A stretch of 64,000 nt of DNA from Thermotoga sp. KOL6 (GTDB lineage: Bacteria > Thermotogota > Thermotogae > Thermotogales > Thermotogaceae), in contig NZ_LNDE01000001.1 of the NCBI RefSeq assembly GCF_002866025.1, forward strand, positions 372,001 through 436,000, read 5' to 3'. Positions 11,684 to 20,025 of this stretch are shown here, in pieces. A model generated the notes under the pieces. The model searched no databases, was not told the DNA's origin, and saw nothing but the letters and a program-made list of their open reading frames with translations. The translations under genes were made by a program, and so were the position numbers. Each line of letters starts with the position of its first letter. The first letter of the stretch is position 1.

Positions 11684-12661
11684 ATGGAAGATATAATCGT
11701 TGTCGAGAAACTCTCCAAAAGATTCGGTGACCTGGAAGCCGTCAAAGGCGTTTCTTTCTCGGTGAAAAAAGGAGAAATCTTCGCATTCTTAGGTCCGAAC
11801 GGTGCAGGAAAAACCACCACCATAAACATGCTCACCACACTCTTGAAACCAACATCTGGAAAGGCTGTGGTAGCCGGTCATGACGTTGTTAAGGAACCAA
11901 AAGAAGTTCGAAAAAAAATAGGCATAGTTTTTCAAGACCAGTCTTTAGATCGAGAACTCACTGCGTATGAAAATATGTATATACACGGAAGAATATATGG
12001 CCACAGTGGAGAGAAACTGAAAAAGAAGATTCTAGAACTTCTAGAATTCGTTGAATTGCTGGATTTTAAAGATAAACCTGTGAAGACCTTCAGTGGAGGA
12101 ATGGCGAGGAGGTTAGAAATAGCTCGCTCACTCATTCACGAACCAGAAGTGCTTTTTCTCGACGAACCCACAATAGGCCTCGATCCTCATACGAGAGCAC
12201 ACATATGGGAGTACATCTCCAAAATGAAAAAAGAACACAATATGACCATATTTCTTACGACGCACTACATGGATGAAGCAGAGCAACTAGCAGACAGGGT
12301 GGCAATTATAGATCATGGAAAAATCATCGCGTTAGGGAGCCCGGACGAATTGAAACAGTTAGTGGGAAAAGAAGTAATCTACGTGAAATTCGCCGATTCT
12401 GTAGATTGTATTGAAAGTGAAATCATAAAGGAATGCAAAAAACTTTCGGATGGAAGGTTGGAACTGAATGTAGAAAATTCCAGTACAGCCATTCCAAAAA
12501 TATTCGAGATAGCGCAGAAGAAGGGAATAAGAATAGAAGAGATAACGTACCACAAACCAACCCTTAACGATGTTTTCTTGCATCTCACAGGAAGGGAACT
12601 TAGGGAAGAAGAAGCGGAAAATTTCTTCAAAACTGTTGCGCGAATGAGGATGCGGAGGTGA
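11684..12661 (+). CDS. ABC exporter ATP-binding protein (DrrA/antibiotic type)
   Basis: ATPase subunit of an ABC-2 exporter. ATG 11684 is preferred over an in-frame GTG at 11675 because that GTG lies inside the GGAGGTGA ribosome site. Seen in order: Walker A GPNGAGKTT, Q-loop (VFQDQSLDRELT), ABC signature FSGGMARRLEIA, Walker B VLFLDEPTIGLDP, and the switch histidine in FLTTHYMDEAEQLADR. The C-terminal ~100 residues match the extension of the daunorubicin-resistance type. It overlaps no neighbour beyond the padR ribosome site and pairs with the permease four bases downstream. Confidence 0.94.
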   Translation: MEDIIVVEKLSKRFGDLEAVKGVSFSVKKGEIFAFLGPNGAGKTTTINMLTTLLKPTSGKAVVAGHDVVKEPKEVRKKIGIVFQDQSLDRELTAYENMYIHGRIYGHSGEKLKKKILELLEFVELLDFKDKPVKTFSGGMARRLEIARSLIHEPEVLFLDEPTIGLDPHTRAHIWEYISKMKKEHNMTIFLTTHYMDEAEQLADRVAIIDHGKIIALGSPDELKQLVGKEVIYVKFADSVDCIESEIIKECKKLSDGRLELNVENSSTAIPKIFEIAQKKGIRIEEITYHKPTLNDVFLHLTGRELREEEAENFFKTVARMRMRR

Positions 12662-12665
12662 AAAA

Positions 12666-13436
12666 ATGGCAGCTTTCACAACCATGATTTACAGACAATT
12701 CATCAGATTTTTGAGATCTCGTTCCAGAGTGATTGGTATGATTATAAATCCTCTGATATGGCTCGTGTTCTTCGGACTGGGATGGAGTAAGGTTTTCGAC
12801 AATCCATGGGCCAAAGTAATGTTTGGAGGAGTAGATTATCTCACATATCTTGCTCCCGGCATATTCGCAATGACCATTTTCAACATGAGTTTCATAAGTG
12901 GAGTAAGTTTAATTTGGGATAAACAGTTCGGATTTTTCAAAGAAGTTTTGGTGGCACCATCCTCAAGAAGATTGAGCATCATAGGAAGAATCGTTGGCGA
13001 TGGAATAGTTACAGTTCTTCAGGGTTTTATAATACTGTTCTTTACATATTTTCTTGCTGAAAACTTGAAAATATCCGGTTTGATTCCTGCATTAACAGTA
13101 GGATTTCTCATGTCGGTGACAATAGCGAGCCTCGGAATAACCCTGGCCTTGAAAATGGAAAGTACGGAAGGTTTTCAGATGATTATGATGACTCTGATGA
13201 TGCCTTTGATTTTCTTGAGTGGAGCCATGTATCCTATAGACTCCATGCCCGATTGGATGAAAGTGATCGCTTATATTAATCCTTTGACTTACGCGGTTGA
13301 TGCTTCGAGAGGATACCTGGTAGGAACCAAAACCATGAAATTTTCTTTCGGAGTGGACTGGGGAATTCTGAGTATTCTGATGATAGTAGGAATCATCCTG
13401 GCAACTGAAACTTTTGAAAGAGCAAGAATAAACTGA
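12666..13436 (+). CDS. ABC-2 type exporter permease
   Basis: A 256-residue membrane protein with about six hydrophobic spans (for example IGMIINPLIWLVFFGLGW, PGIFAMTIFNMSFISGVSL, GFLMSVTIASLGITLAL). The segment PLIFLSGAMYPIDSMPDWMK is the conserved ABC-2 signature region, followed by YINPLTYAVDASRGYL. It forms the transmembrane half of the exporter encoded with the preceding ATPase. The substrate cannot be read from sequence; PadR control suggests a toxic or signalling compound. No clear terminator follows. Confidence 0.92.
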   Translation: MAAFTTMIYRQFIRFLRSRSRVIGMIINPLIWLVFFGLGWSKVFDNPWAKVMFGGVDYLTYLAPGIFAMTIFNMSFISGVSLIWDKQFGFFKEVLVAPSSRRLSIIGRIVGDGIVTVLQGFIILFFTYFLAENLKISGLIPALTVGFLMSVTIASLGITLALKMESTEGFQMIMMTLMMPLIFLSGAMYPIDSMPDWMKVIAYINPLTYAVDASRGYLVGTKTMKFSFGVDWGILSILMIVGIILATETFERARIN

Positions 13437-13458
13437 ATTTGTATCTTTTTTTAAGTAC

Positions 13459-13488
13459 TTGACATACTCAACACCAACATGTTATGAT
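13459..13488 (+). promoter_or_regulatory. Promoter of the cold-shock gene
   Basis: TTGACA (13459-13464), an 18-base spacer and TATGAT (13483-13488), the latter with the TG of an extended -10. It is bracketed by a 7-base inverted repeat, GTACTTG (13455-13461) and CAAGTAC (13492-13498). The predicted leader is short, about 30 bases. Confidence 0.75.
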
Positions 13489-13525
13489 TGACAAGTACCA
13501 TCTTTTGGTTAAGGAGGCATGTGTT

Positions 13526-13726
13526 ATGAGAGGAAAGGTTAAGTGGTTTGACGCCAAGAAGGGTTACGGATTCATCACCAAAGACGAAGGAGGAGACGTT
13601 TTCGTACACTGGTCGGCTATCGAAATGGAAGGATTCAAGACGTTGAAAGAAGGTCAAGTTGTTGAGTTTGAGATTCAAGAAGGTAAGAAAGGTCCCCAAG
13701 CAGCACACGTGAAAGTTGTCGAGTAA
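13526..13726 (+). CDS. Cold-shock domain protein (CspA family)
   Basis: A 66-residue single-stranded nucleic acid chaperone of the OB fold. ATG 13526 gives the canonical start [18 protein letters not shown]; the AAGGAGG site lies just upstream, so the longer in-frame extension from 13484 is rejected. RNP1 (KGYGFIT) and RNP2 (VFVHWSAI) are intact, with the typical ending QAAHVKVV. Single gene between its own promoter and a strong terminator. It probably melts mRNA structure when temperature falls. Confidence 0.97.
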   Translation: MRGKVKWFDAKKGYGFITKDEGGDVFVHWSAIEMEGFKTLKEGQVVEFEIQEGKKGPQAAHVKVVE

Positions 13727-13737
13727 AGAAACCAATC

Positions 13738-13770
13738 AGCCCCCTGACGGGGGCTTAAATTTTGTTTTCT
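13738..13770 (+). terminator. Rho-independent terminator after the cold-shock gene
   Basis: AGCCCCC (13738-13744) pairs perfectly with GGGGGCT (13749-13755) around a TGAC loop, followed by the T-rich run TAAATTTTGTTTT. Confidence 0.85.
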
Positions 13771-13773
13771 ATC

Positions 13774-13802
13774 TTGATTTTTGATAACATGTGTGGTAGT
13801 AT
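13774..13802 (+). promoter_or_regulatory. Promoter of rpmE
   Basis: TTGATT (13774-13779), a 17-base spacer and TAGTAT (13797-13802), lying just after the preceding terminator and about 45 bases before the rpmE start. Confidence 0.55.
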
Positions 13803-13847
13803 TTGCCATGTGAGAAGTAACAACTTTTCTAGAGAGGTGAGGACACG

Positions 13848-14063
13848 GTGAAAAAGGGGATACATCCGGAAATGAAGCTTGTGACGGTCAAGTGTGCGTG
13901 TGGTGCTGAGCACACTTTTTACACGACAGTAGACAACATAAGAATCGACGTGTGTTCCAAGTGTCATCCATTCTATACCTCCGGAGGAAAAGGTGGAGTT
14001 CTTATTGTAGACACGGAGGGTAGAGTGGAGAAGTTTAGAAGAAAGTATGGAGACAATTACTGA
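13848..14063 (+). CDS. rpmE: 50S ribosomal protein L31, zinc-binding form
   Basis: Large-subunit protein at the subunit bridge. The 71 residues start at GTG 13848 (GAGGTGAGG upstream) with MKKGIHPEM. Four cysteines, C16-X-C18 (CAC) and C36-X2-C39 (CSKC), are the zinc ligands of the C+ type. [11 protein letters not shown] is the conserved core. It is followed 32 bases later by an S1-domain gene and probably shares its transcript. Confidence 0.96.
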   Translation: MKKGIHPEMKLVTVKCACGAEHTFYTTVDNIRIDVCSKCHPFYTSGGKGGVLIVDTEGRVEKFRRKYGDNY

Positions 14064-14095
14064 GAGTGATACCATCTTTGTGAGGAGGGTTTTTT

Positions 14096-14470
14096 GTGAA
14101 AGTCGGTGATTTTGTTAAGGGAAAGATTTCTAAGATCGTGAAGTACGGAGCCTTCGTGGATATCGAAGGGGGGGAAAGAGGTTTTATACACATCTCGAAG
14201 ATCTCAAAAGATTACGTCAAAAGAATTGAAGACTATCTGAAAGAAGGTCAAGAGATATCCGCGAAGGTAATAGGAAAGGCTCGAAACGGCGGATGGGAAC
14301 TCTCTCTGAGAGATCTCGCTGAAAAGAATGCCGAGTCTAAAACTGAGAAATCTGAAAAGAAAGATATGGATTTCGAAAAGAAGTTATCGAGATTTTTGAA
14401 AGAAAGCAACCAGAAATTTTCCGAATATAGGAAAAGACTGGAGAAAAAAGGCAGAAGAAGTTCTTGGTAA
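14096..14470 (+). CDS. S1-domain RNA-binding protein (GSP13/YugI type)
   Basis: A 124-residue protein with one S1 domain at 1-70 (VGDFVKGKISKIVKYGAFVD, then GFIHISKIS and WELSLRDL) and a lysine-rich helical tail ending RLEKKGRRSSW. Small S1 proteins of this type bind ribosomes or mRNA. Start is GTG 14096 after GTGAGGAGGG. It lies behind rpmE and before a strong bidirectional terminator, which fits a translation-related role; the exact function is unknown. Confidence 0.9.
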   Translation: MKVGDFVKGKISKIVKYGAFVDIEGGERGFIHISKISKDYVKRIEDYLKEGQEISAKVIGKARNGGWELSLRDLAEKNAESKTEKSEKKDMDFEKKLSRFLKESNQKFSEYRKRLEKKGRRSSW

Positions 14471-14506
14471 AAAGAAAGCGGGGAACACTCCCCGCTTTCT
14501 TTTTTC
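14471..14506. terminator. Bidirectional terminator between S1-protein gene and L,D-transpeptidase gene
   Basis: AAAGCGGGGA (14475-14484) pairs perfectly with TCCCCGCTTT (14489-14498) around an ACAC loop; flanking A and T runs extend the stem and give a U tract on both strands. It serves both convergent transcripts and reaches the stop of the minus-strand gene. Confidence 0.92.
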
Positions 14507-15695
14507 AGTACAACCTCGTAGGAAAGTCTCCTTCCTCTTTTATCACCAACACCTCGGTTCCCACACCAACAAAAGCGTCTAGCTCCTCCACGTCTCTGTT
14601 GAACATTCTAATACACCCGTGCGATATTCTCTTCCCGATCTCCCAAGGTTTTGAAGTACCATGGATAGCATAAGTAGGGTTTGAAAGCTGAAGATATCTC
14701 GTACCGAGTCCGTTCAAAGGGGTTCTAGGCGATATGTACTCCCCAAACCAATAAAGAGCTGGATCTATTTCTTTTCGAAGTATCCAGTACTTCCCTGGAG
14801 GGGTGGCATCACTCCTCCCCAAAGCCACAGGATAAACTTTGAGAAGCATCCCATCGTAGTAAAGCCCCAGCTTCGAAGAGAACAAGTTCACAACAATAGT
14901 GACAGGATTTTCTTGGAAATTCACGCGTCCTATCTTTAAAATTTGCCCTGCCACTATTTTGTCTGGATCTTCTAAACGGTTTATTAAAACAAGATCTCCT
15001 ACCCTCACACCATACTGATTTGCTATATTCCAGAGAGTTTCCCCTTTTTGTACAACATGTTTCCCGAATACAATGTAGCTGAACGTACCGTCTTCACCGC
15101 GCATTGGAACAGCTACACGTTTTATAACGTAAATTTCTTTATTCATGGAAAAGGAGTAACCATACGGTCCCTTGAATTCTATCTCAACAGTGTGGGGGCC
15201 ATCTTTAAAAAAAGATCGGAAAATGCAGATCCACTTTCTTTCTAGGTTGAAGAATTTAAAGGATTGGCCTGTTGTTTTCAAAGAAACAGGTGCAATATCT
15301 TTCGGAGAATCTACCACCGTATAAACGAAAACTTCATTTTCCCTAATATCTGAAAAAATCTTTATCCGAGGTTTTTCCATCGGAAACTTCAAGAATGAAG
15401 GCGTAGCACGATTCATTCTTTTTCCAAAGGAGTTCACACCTTCAATTACAGGAACAAAAGGACCGCCGTAGTCCACTTCGAACACGTAATCATCACCGGA
15501 TGATTTCTTGGGAAAAATGAACCCTGTTGGAGAATAGAGGAAGAATCTGTTTATTTCCCCGTCGTAAAGCCTCTTGACAGAAATTGTTATCTCATGGTCT
15601 TTTATATCCTTCAGCTCAAGAATATGATCCGCTTGCAAATAGTTCTGCCACAACATCAAGAATATCAGCAGCCACACCAACCTTGTCACTCTCAT
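14505..15695 (-). CDS. LysM plus YkuD L,D-transpeptidase, exported
   Basis: Envelope enzyme expected to form L,D cross-links in peptidoglycan or attach proteins to it. From ATG 15695 the protein is 396 residues and begins with a signal-like segment (TRLVWLLIFLMLWQNYLQA); an in-frame ATG at 15725 lacks a ribosome site. A beta-rich N-terminal region is followed by one LysM domain (about 213-257, HVVQKGETLWNIANQYGV) and the YkuD domain with HGTSKPW and the catalytic SHGCIRM (Cys361). Its start lies 80 bases inside the end of coaBC. Last gene of the minus-strand operon. Confidence 0.9.
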   Translation of the reverse strand: MRVTRLVWLLIFLMLWQNYLQADHILELKDIKDHEITISVKRLYDGEINRFFLYSPTGFIFPKKSSGDDYVFEVDYGGPFVPVIEGVNSFGKRMNRATPSFLKFPMEKPRIKIFSDIRENEVFVYTVVDSPKDIAPVSLKTTGQSFKFFNLERKWICIFRSFFKDGPHTVEIEFKGPYGYSFSMNKEIYVIKRVAVPMRGEDGTFSYIVFGKHVVQKGETLWNIANQYGVRVGDLVLINRLEDPDKIVAGQILKIGRVNFQENPVTIVVNLFSSKLGLYYDGMLLKVYPVALGRSDATPPGKYWILRKEIDPALYWFGEYISPRTPLNGLGTRYLQLSNPTYAIHGTSKPWEIGKRISHGCIRMFNRDVEELDAFVGVGTEVLVIKEEGDFPTRLY

Positions 15696-16803
15696 CAACC
15701 TTCTTGATGAATCCTTTTTTTCCATAGATAAACGCTTCTACTGTTTTTGAAGCAAAAGCTTTTCTTGCATCGTTGACAACTATAAGGTCCAAGTTTTTCT
15801 CCTTTAATTTCTTCATAGCATTACTTTCAAAGTTTTCAACTTCGGCCGCAAATCCAACTAGAATCTGATGCGTTTTTTTCTCTCCCAATTCTTTGAGAAT
15901 ATCTTTTGTCCTTTTGAGATGGAGTATCAAATCTTCTTCCGTTTTTTTGAGTTTTCCTTCATAGAACTCTTCAGGTCTGTAATCCCCAACAGCGGCGTTC
16001 ATGATCACTACATCAAAGTCTTTGTACCTTTTCATCACCTCGTTGTACATTTCTTCCGAACTTTCAACTGTAACGAATTCGTCAATGAAATAAGGAGGTT
16101 TCAAGCAAGTTGGTCCAGATATTAAAGATACTTCCGCTCCCATCCGTTTAGCAACGGTCGCCAACGCATAACCCATTCGACCTGAACTCGCGTTGGTGAC
16201 AAACCTGACGACGTCGATCCTCTCTCTCGTCGGTCCCGCTGTCACAAGAACACGTTTTCCCGTCAACTTTTTGGGGGTGGTGAGTAAATACACCGCTTCT
16301 ACAATCTTCTCGTTATCGGGGTATCTTCCCTTTCCAACTTCTCCACATGCAAGATGGCCTTCTTCTGGTTCAACTATGAACCAACCGTGCTCTCTCAATT
16401 TGTCGAGATTTTCTTGAAACACCGGGTTTTCGTACATTCTGCAGTTCATGGTTGGAACTACGATCTTAGCCTTTTTATCAAAGCTCAAAGCAATCAGTGT
16501 GAGCAGATTGTCAGCCAATCCGTTGGCTATCTTCGAAATCGTATTCGCCGTTGCTGGTGCGATTAGAAGAACATCCGTTGTTCTGGAAATCTCCGTATGA
16601 GGAATCCAACCGTTTTCTACTCTCAGCCACTTGTGGTAAACAGGGCATCCCCCTACTGCTGAAAACACGGCTGGAGACACCAAACGAGTTGCATCTGGTG
16701 TCATCACCACGATCAGTTCGTGTTTTTCCTTTCGGAGTCTACTGACAAGATCAATCGCTTTGTAAATGGCAATTCCACTGCTAACACCCACTACGATTTT
16801 CAT
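15616..16803 (-). CDS. coaBC: Bifunctional phosphopantothenoylcysteine decarboxylase/synthetase
   Basis: Two consecutive steps of coenzyme A synthesis: CTP-dependent joining of cysteine to 4'-phosphopantothenate (C-terminal CoaB) and FMN-dependent decarboxylation (N-terminal CoaC). CoaC motifs: GVSSGIAIYKAIDLVSRLRK, the catalytic histidine in WIPHTEIS, APATANTISKIANG, and the cysteine of ACGEVGKGR. CoaB begins near KRVLVTAGPTRERIDVVRFV with NASSGRMGYALA. 395 residues. Follows rpoZ by one base, an arrangement (gmk-rpoZ-coaBC) common in bacteria. PanB at 54892 supplies the same pathway. Confidence 0.96.
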   Translation of the reverse strand: MKIVVGVSSGIAIYKAIDLVSRLRKEKHELIVVMTPDATRLVSPAVFSAVGGCPVYHKWLRVENGWIPHTEISRTTDVLLIAPATANTISKIANGLADNLLTLIALSFDKKAKIVVPTMNCRMYENPVFQENLDKLREHGWFIVEPEEGHLACGEVGKGRYPDNEKIVEAVYLLTTPKKLTGKRVLVTAGPTRERIDVVRFVTNASSGRMGYALATVAKRMGAEVSLISGPTCLKPPYFIDEFVTVESSEEMYNEVMKRYKDFDVVIMNAAVGDYRPEEFYEGKLKKTEEDLILHLKRTKDILKELGEKKTHQILVGFAAEVENFESNAMKKLKEKNLDLIVVNDARKAFASKTVEAFIYGKKGFIKKVDESDKVGVAADILDVVAELFASGSYS

Positions 16804-16804
16804 A

Positions 16805-17044
16805 TCACTTCACCTTTGGAACGAGTGCTCTTAAAATTTCCTCATTCTTTATTCTTATGTATCCCTTGCTCAACTCCATGAAAGCTATACTAACAGGATT
16901 TTCGTCATCCGTGATCACGAAAGGTTTGGCATACTCTCTGATGGCTTCCGCTCGCTTGGCCACAACAACTGGTATAGCGTACTTGTAGGGAATTCTCTCC
17001 AAAAGTTCGTCGTACTTGATCTCGAGTCTCACAACTTTCTCCAT
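16805..17044 (-). CDS. rpoZ: RNA polymerase omega subunit
   Basis: A 79-residue assembly subunit of RNA polymerase. The core pattern is visible: [20 protein letters not shown] followed by a strand and [17 protein letters not shown]. Position directly after gmk (16-base overlap) and before coaBC is the standard bacterial context and supports the call for such a short protein. Confidence 0.93.
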   Translation of the reverse strand: MEKVVRLEIKYDELLERIPYKYAIPVVVAKRAEAIREYAKPFVITDDENPVSIAFMELSKGYIRIKNEEILRALVPKVK

Positions 17045-17652
17045 CCTTTCACCTCCATTTTGAATCTTTCTATTTTCTCTGAATTCCTTGAAACACGGGC
17101 CCTCTCAGCTATCAGAATAGATACTACCCGCCTTACCGCATCGGAAAGAACCTTGTTTATCACAAGATAGTCAAATTCATCCATGAACATCAATTCCCAC
17201 TTCGCATTTTCCAATCTTACGAGAATATCCGCTTCTTTTTCCGTTCCTCTTTTGAGTATCCTTTCTTTCAAATCACTATAAGAGGGAGGAGCAACATAGA
17301 TAAAAACAGCCTTCGGGTAACTTTTCTTCACAGACAAAGCTCCTTGGACATCGATGTCCAAGATCACGTCTTTTCCTTCCTCAAGATGCTTTTCGACGAA
17401 AGATCGCAATGTCCCGTAGAGATAACCGTGAACGCGTGCCCACTCCAGAAATTCTCCCTTCTCAACACGATTCAAGAATTCCTCTTCAGTTATAAAAAAA
17501 TAATCCTTCCCATCCTCTTCATGAGGACGCTTAGGCCTTGTGGTACACGAAACAGAAAAGACAACGTTATCTACGCTTTTGAGAACCTCTTTTATGATAC
17601 TGGTCTTTCCTGCTCCGGAAGGACCGCAGATGACGAAAAGCTGGCCTTCCAT
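17029..17652 (-). CDS. gmk: Guanylate kinase
   Basis: Phosphorylates GMP to GDP with ATP. ATG 17652 gives [20 protein letters not shown] with the P-loop at 10-17; an in-frame GTG at 17661 sits one base from the GGAG site and is less likely. The GMP-binding segment [19 protein letters not shown] and the LDIDVQGA motif are intact. 207 residues, normal length. Lies between remA-like and rpoZ genes in a tight operon. Confidence 0.96.
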   Translation of the reverse strand: MEGQLFVICGPSGAGKTSIIKEVLKSVDNVVFSVSCTTRPKRPHEEDGKDYFFITEEEFLNRVEKGEFLEWARVHGYLYGTLRSFVEKHLEEGKDVILDIDVQGALSVKKSYPKAVFIYVAPPSYSDLKERILKRGTEKEADILVRLENAKWELMFMDEFDYLVINKVLSDAVRRVVSILIAERARVSRNSEKIERFKMEVKGWRKL

Positions 17653-17663
17653 TGTCCACACTC

Positions 17664-17942
17664 CTACTTCTTGTTCTCTTTCAGAATTCTCTCAATCTCA
17701 TAGAAGTTTTCCATGAATCTTTGAGCGATCGTTTCAGGTTGTATAGCACTCAAAATGATATGATTGCTGTCTGTGATGATGATTGACCTTGTCTTTCGAC
17801 CATAAGTTGCATCGATGAGTTTCCCTTCGAGCTTTGCTTCATCTTTCATTCTCTTCAGCGGTGAAGATTCCGGATTCACAATGGCTATTACTCTGTCTCC
17901 CGCTATAACATTTCCAAAACCTATGTTGATGAGACCATACAT
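17664..17942 (-). CDS. DUF370/RemA-like regulator
   Basis: ATG 17942, with GGGGGAG upstream, gives a 92-residue protein starting [20 protein letters not shown]. The DUF370 hallmarks are present: [30 protein letters not shown] and [12 protein letters not shown]. In Bacillus the homologue RemA is a DNA-binding regulator of matrix genes; the role in Thermotoga is unknown. The order yicC-DUF370-gmk-rpoZ is conserved across Firmicutes-like genomes. Confidence 0.92.
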   Translation of the reverse strand: MYGLINIGFGNVIAGDRVIAIVNPESSPLKRMKDEAKLEGKLIDATYGRKTRSIIITDSNHIILSAIQPETIAQRFMENFYEIERILKENKK

Positions 17943-17955
17943 ACTTCTCTCCCCC

Positions 17956-18837
17956 TCACTCGACGTTTTGAATCTGCTCCCTGAATTGGGAGACAAGGAC
18001 CTTTCCCTCGAGGGCAAGGTTGGATAAATCACTAGAGATCGATTTTGAAAGGATGGTGTTCAACTCCCTCAACATTTCTTGACCTAGGAAATCTAGATTC
18101 AACCCCACAGGACCATCACCGTTCTCTACCAACTCGAAAGCCCGTTTTATATGACTTTTGAGCCTCGTTACTTCTTCTCTTATATCGGCCTTTGTTGCAA
18201 TGAAAGCCACATGATTTTCCAAGATGTCCTCTCTCACCGATATTTCCTGGGGAAGTATTTTTTCAACTTCTTCCTTTATCTTTTCTCGATAAAGATGAGG
18301 GAGTTCCTTTGCTTTTTTTTCTATTCCCTCCACCTTGATTTTAAGATCGCTCAAAATTTTCTTCAGATCCGCTCCTATCTTTTCTCCTTCCTTTCTTCGT
18401 TCATCTACCAGTTTTTCTAGCGTTTTCCTAAAGATCGGTTCAAGATGATACCACACTCTTTCTACTTCATCATCAGACAGCTCCAATCGAAAAACTTCCT
18501 TAAAACTCAAAAGATCTGAGAGTTTCACGGGTTCTGGTAGAGAAAGAGAATTGACGATTTCTTCAAGCACGGAATGGTAGGCCTGTACCATCTTCTGATC
18601 TATCTCAAGAGTCTTTGGCGGTTCGAGAAACTTTACATGAATTCTGATCTGTACCTTTCCTCTCTTGATGTACTCTTGAACTATAGTATTCATCTCTATT
18701 TCTTTCATAGAAAGATATCCTGGTATTTGATTGATTAAGTTCAAACCTCTAGAGTTGAGGGATTTTATCTCAACTCTAAAACAATAAGGCCCCGCTACTT
18801 CCTCCACTCTGCTGAAACCCGTCATACTTTTTATCAC
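17956..18837 (-). CDS. yicC: YicC/YloC family protein, likely endoribonuclease
   Basis: A 293-residue protein starting [13 protein letters not shown] from GTG 18837 with GAAGGAGG upstream. The N-terminal YicC domain ([18 protein letters not shown]) and the C-terminal DUF1732 domain ([20 protein letters not shown], then SHIKRAF and NTILSKS) are clear. E. coli YicC has been linked to RNA degradation; a similar role here is inference. First gene behind an extended -10 promoter of its own, although thiI-plsC-nifS read in from upstream. Confidence 0.92.
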   Translation of the reverse strand: MIKSMTGFSRVEEVAGPYCFRVEIKSLNSRGLNLINQIPGYLSMKEIEMNTIVQEYIKRGKVQIRIHVKFLEPPKTLEIDQKMVQAYHSVLEEIVNSLSLPEPVKLSDLLSFKEVFRLELSDDEVERVWYHLEPIFRKTLEKLVDERRKEGEKIGADLKKILSDLKIKVEGIEKKAKELPHLYREKIKEEVEKILPQEISVREDILENHVAFIATKADIREEVTRLKSHIKRAFELVENGDGPVGLNLDFLGQEMLRELNTILSKSISSDLSNLALEGKVLVSQFREQIQNVE

Positions 18838-18861
18838 TAGATATTCCTCCTTCTGGTTGAA

Positions 18862-18870
18862 ATTATACCA
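18862..18870 (-). promoter_or_regulatory. Extended -10 promoter before yicC
   Basis: Minus strand TGGTATAAT in the 36-base gap between nifS and yicC: perfect -10 with extended TG. It would start a yicC-DUF370-gmk-rpoZ-coaBC transcript independent of thiI. Confidence 0.6.
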
Positions 18871-18873
18871 TTA

Positions 18874-20025
18874 TCAACGATTATTTCCATTTATGTCCAA
18901 AAAACTCAGAATTTCTCTCAATTTTTCCAAAAAATAGTTCACTTCTTCCTCTGTGTTGTACTTGCAAAGGCTTATCCTTATAGCACCTCGGGCTATCTTA
19001 GGATCGACATTCATGGCTTTCAAAACATGACTAAGATTTTCATCTCTACTGGTACATGCAGAAGAAGTAGAGACGTAGATGTTGTAACCTGAAAGGAGAT
19101 TCTGAAGGGTAGATCCCTTTAGACCTGGGAACGACACAGACAGAGTGTTAGGGAGGGATATATCGAGTGGCGTTATAATGTACGCACCGATTTCTTTTAA
19201 GCCCATGACAAGTTTTTCCCTAAGTCTTTTCATGTGAGATACTGCACTGTCGAGTTCTTCAACGGCAAATTTCATGGCATAGGCTGTAGCAACTATACCA
19301 GGAACGTTCTGCGTCCCCGATCTAAGACCTTTTTCCTGTCCCCCACCATGAACAAAGGGTCTTATGGGAACTCCCTTTCTTATATAAGCTATTCCTACTC
19401 CCTTTGGTCCATGGAATTTGTGGGCACTGAAACTTGCGTAATCAATATTAGCCCTTTCAAGAGTGAAATGAATCTTTCCAATAGTTTGTACAGCATCTAC
19501 ATGCACAAGAATATCCTTGTTCTTTCTTTTGACGACCTTCACGATTTCTTCCACCGGTTGCACTGTTCCCACTTCATTATTTGCCGCCATCACACTCACA
19601 AGGAACGTGTCTTCATCGACGGATCGTTCGAGTTCTTCCAAGTTGATTACTCCTTTAGAATCAACTGGAATATACTTTATTCTGAAGCCTTTGGTTGAAA
19701 GATACTTCAGAGTTTCCAAAACCGCCTTGTGTTCAATTGGCGTTGTGATAATCGTTCTTTTCCTTTTCTCGAATGTCTCCGCAACGGTTTTCAAAATCCA
19801 ATTTATCGATTCTGTCGCACAAGAAGTGAAAAAGATTTCAGAGGGTGAAACCCCGAGGATCTTTGCCACGGTTTCCCTTGCTCTCTCAAGATGAAGATTG
19901 GCCTCTATTCCCATCCCATGAGCAGAATTGGGATTACCAAACTTCTCTCTGTAGAAAAAAACTATTTTCTCGAGAACACGGTCATCCATTTTTGTGGTCG
20001 CATTGTTATCGAAATACACCTTCAT
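18874..20025 (-). CDS. nifS: NifS-like cysteine desulfurase
   Basis: PLP enzyme that takes sulfur from cysteine as a protein persulfide. 383 residues. PLP lysine K203 is in SAHKFHGPKG and the persulfide cysteine C324 in SSACTSRDEN; both match the positions known for the T. maritima NifS-like structure as I recall it. The N terminus VYFDNNATTKMDD is typical. Encoded downstream of thiI and plsC with a four-base overlap to plsC. The pairing with thiI suggests it supplies sulfur for 4-thiouridine, though it may also serve Fe-S assembly. Confidence 0.95.
   Translation of the reverse strand: MKVYFDNNATTKMDDRVLEKIVFFYREKFGNPNSAHGMGIEANLHLERARETVAKILGVSPSEIFFTSCATESINWILKTVAETFEKRKRTIITTPIEHKAVLETLKYLSTKGFRIKYIPVDSKGVINLEELERSVDEDTFLVSVMAANNEVGTVQPVEEIVKVVKRKNKDILVHVDAVQTIGKIHFTLERANIDYASFSAHKFHGPKGVGIAYIRKGVPIRPFVHGGGQEKGLRSGTQNVPGIVATAYAMKFAVEELDSAVSHMKRLREKLVMGLKEIGAYIITPLDISLPNTLSVSFPGLKGSTLQNLLSGYNIYVSTSSACTSRDENLSHVLKAMNVDPKIARGAIRISLCKYNTEEEVNYFLEKLREILSFLDINGNNR

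Noticed and set aside
13484-13525. Longer cold-shock protein starting upstream
   Set aside because: It would start at the promoter -10 and precede the ribosome site; MRGKVKWF is the standard family start.
17943-18032. Longer DUF370 protein
   Set aside because: The additional 30 residues overlap yicC and do not resemble the family; a good ribosome site precedes ATG 17942.
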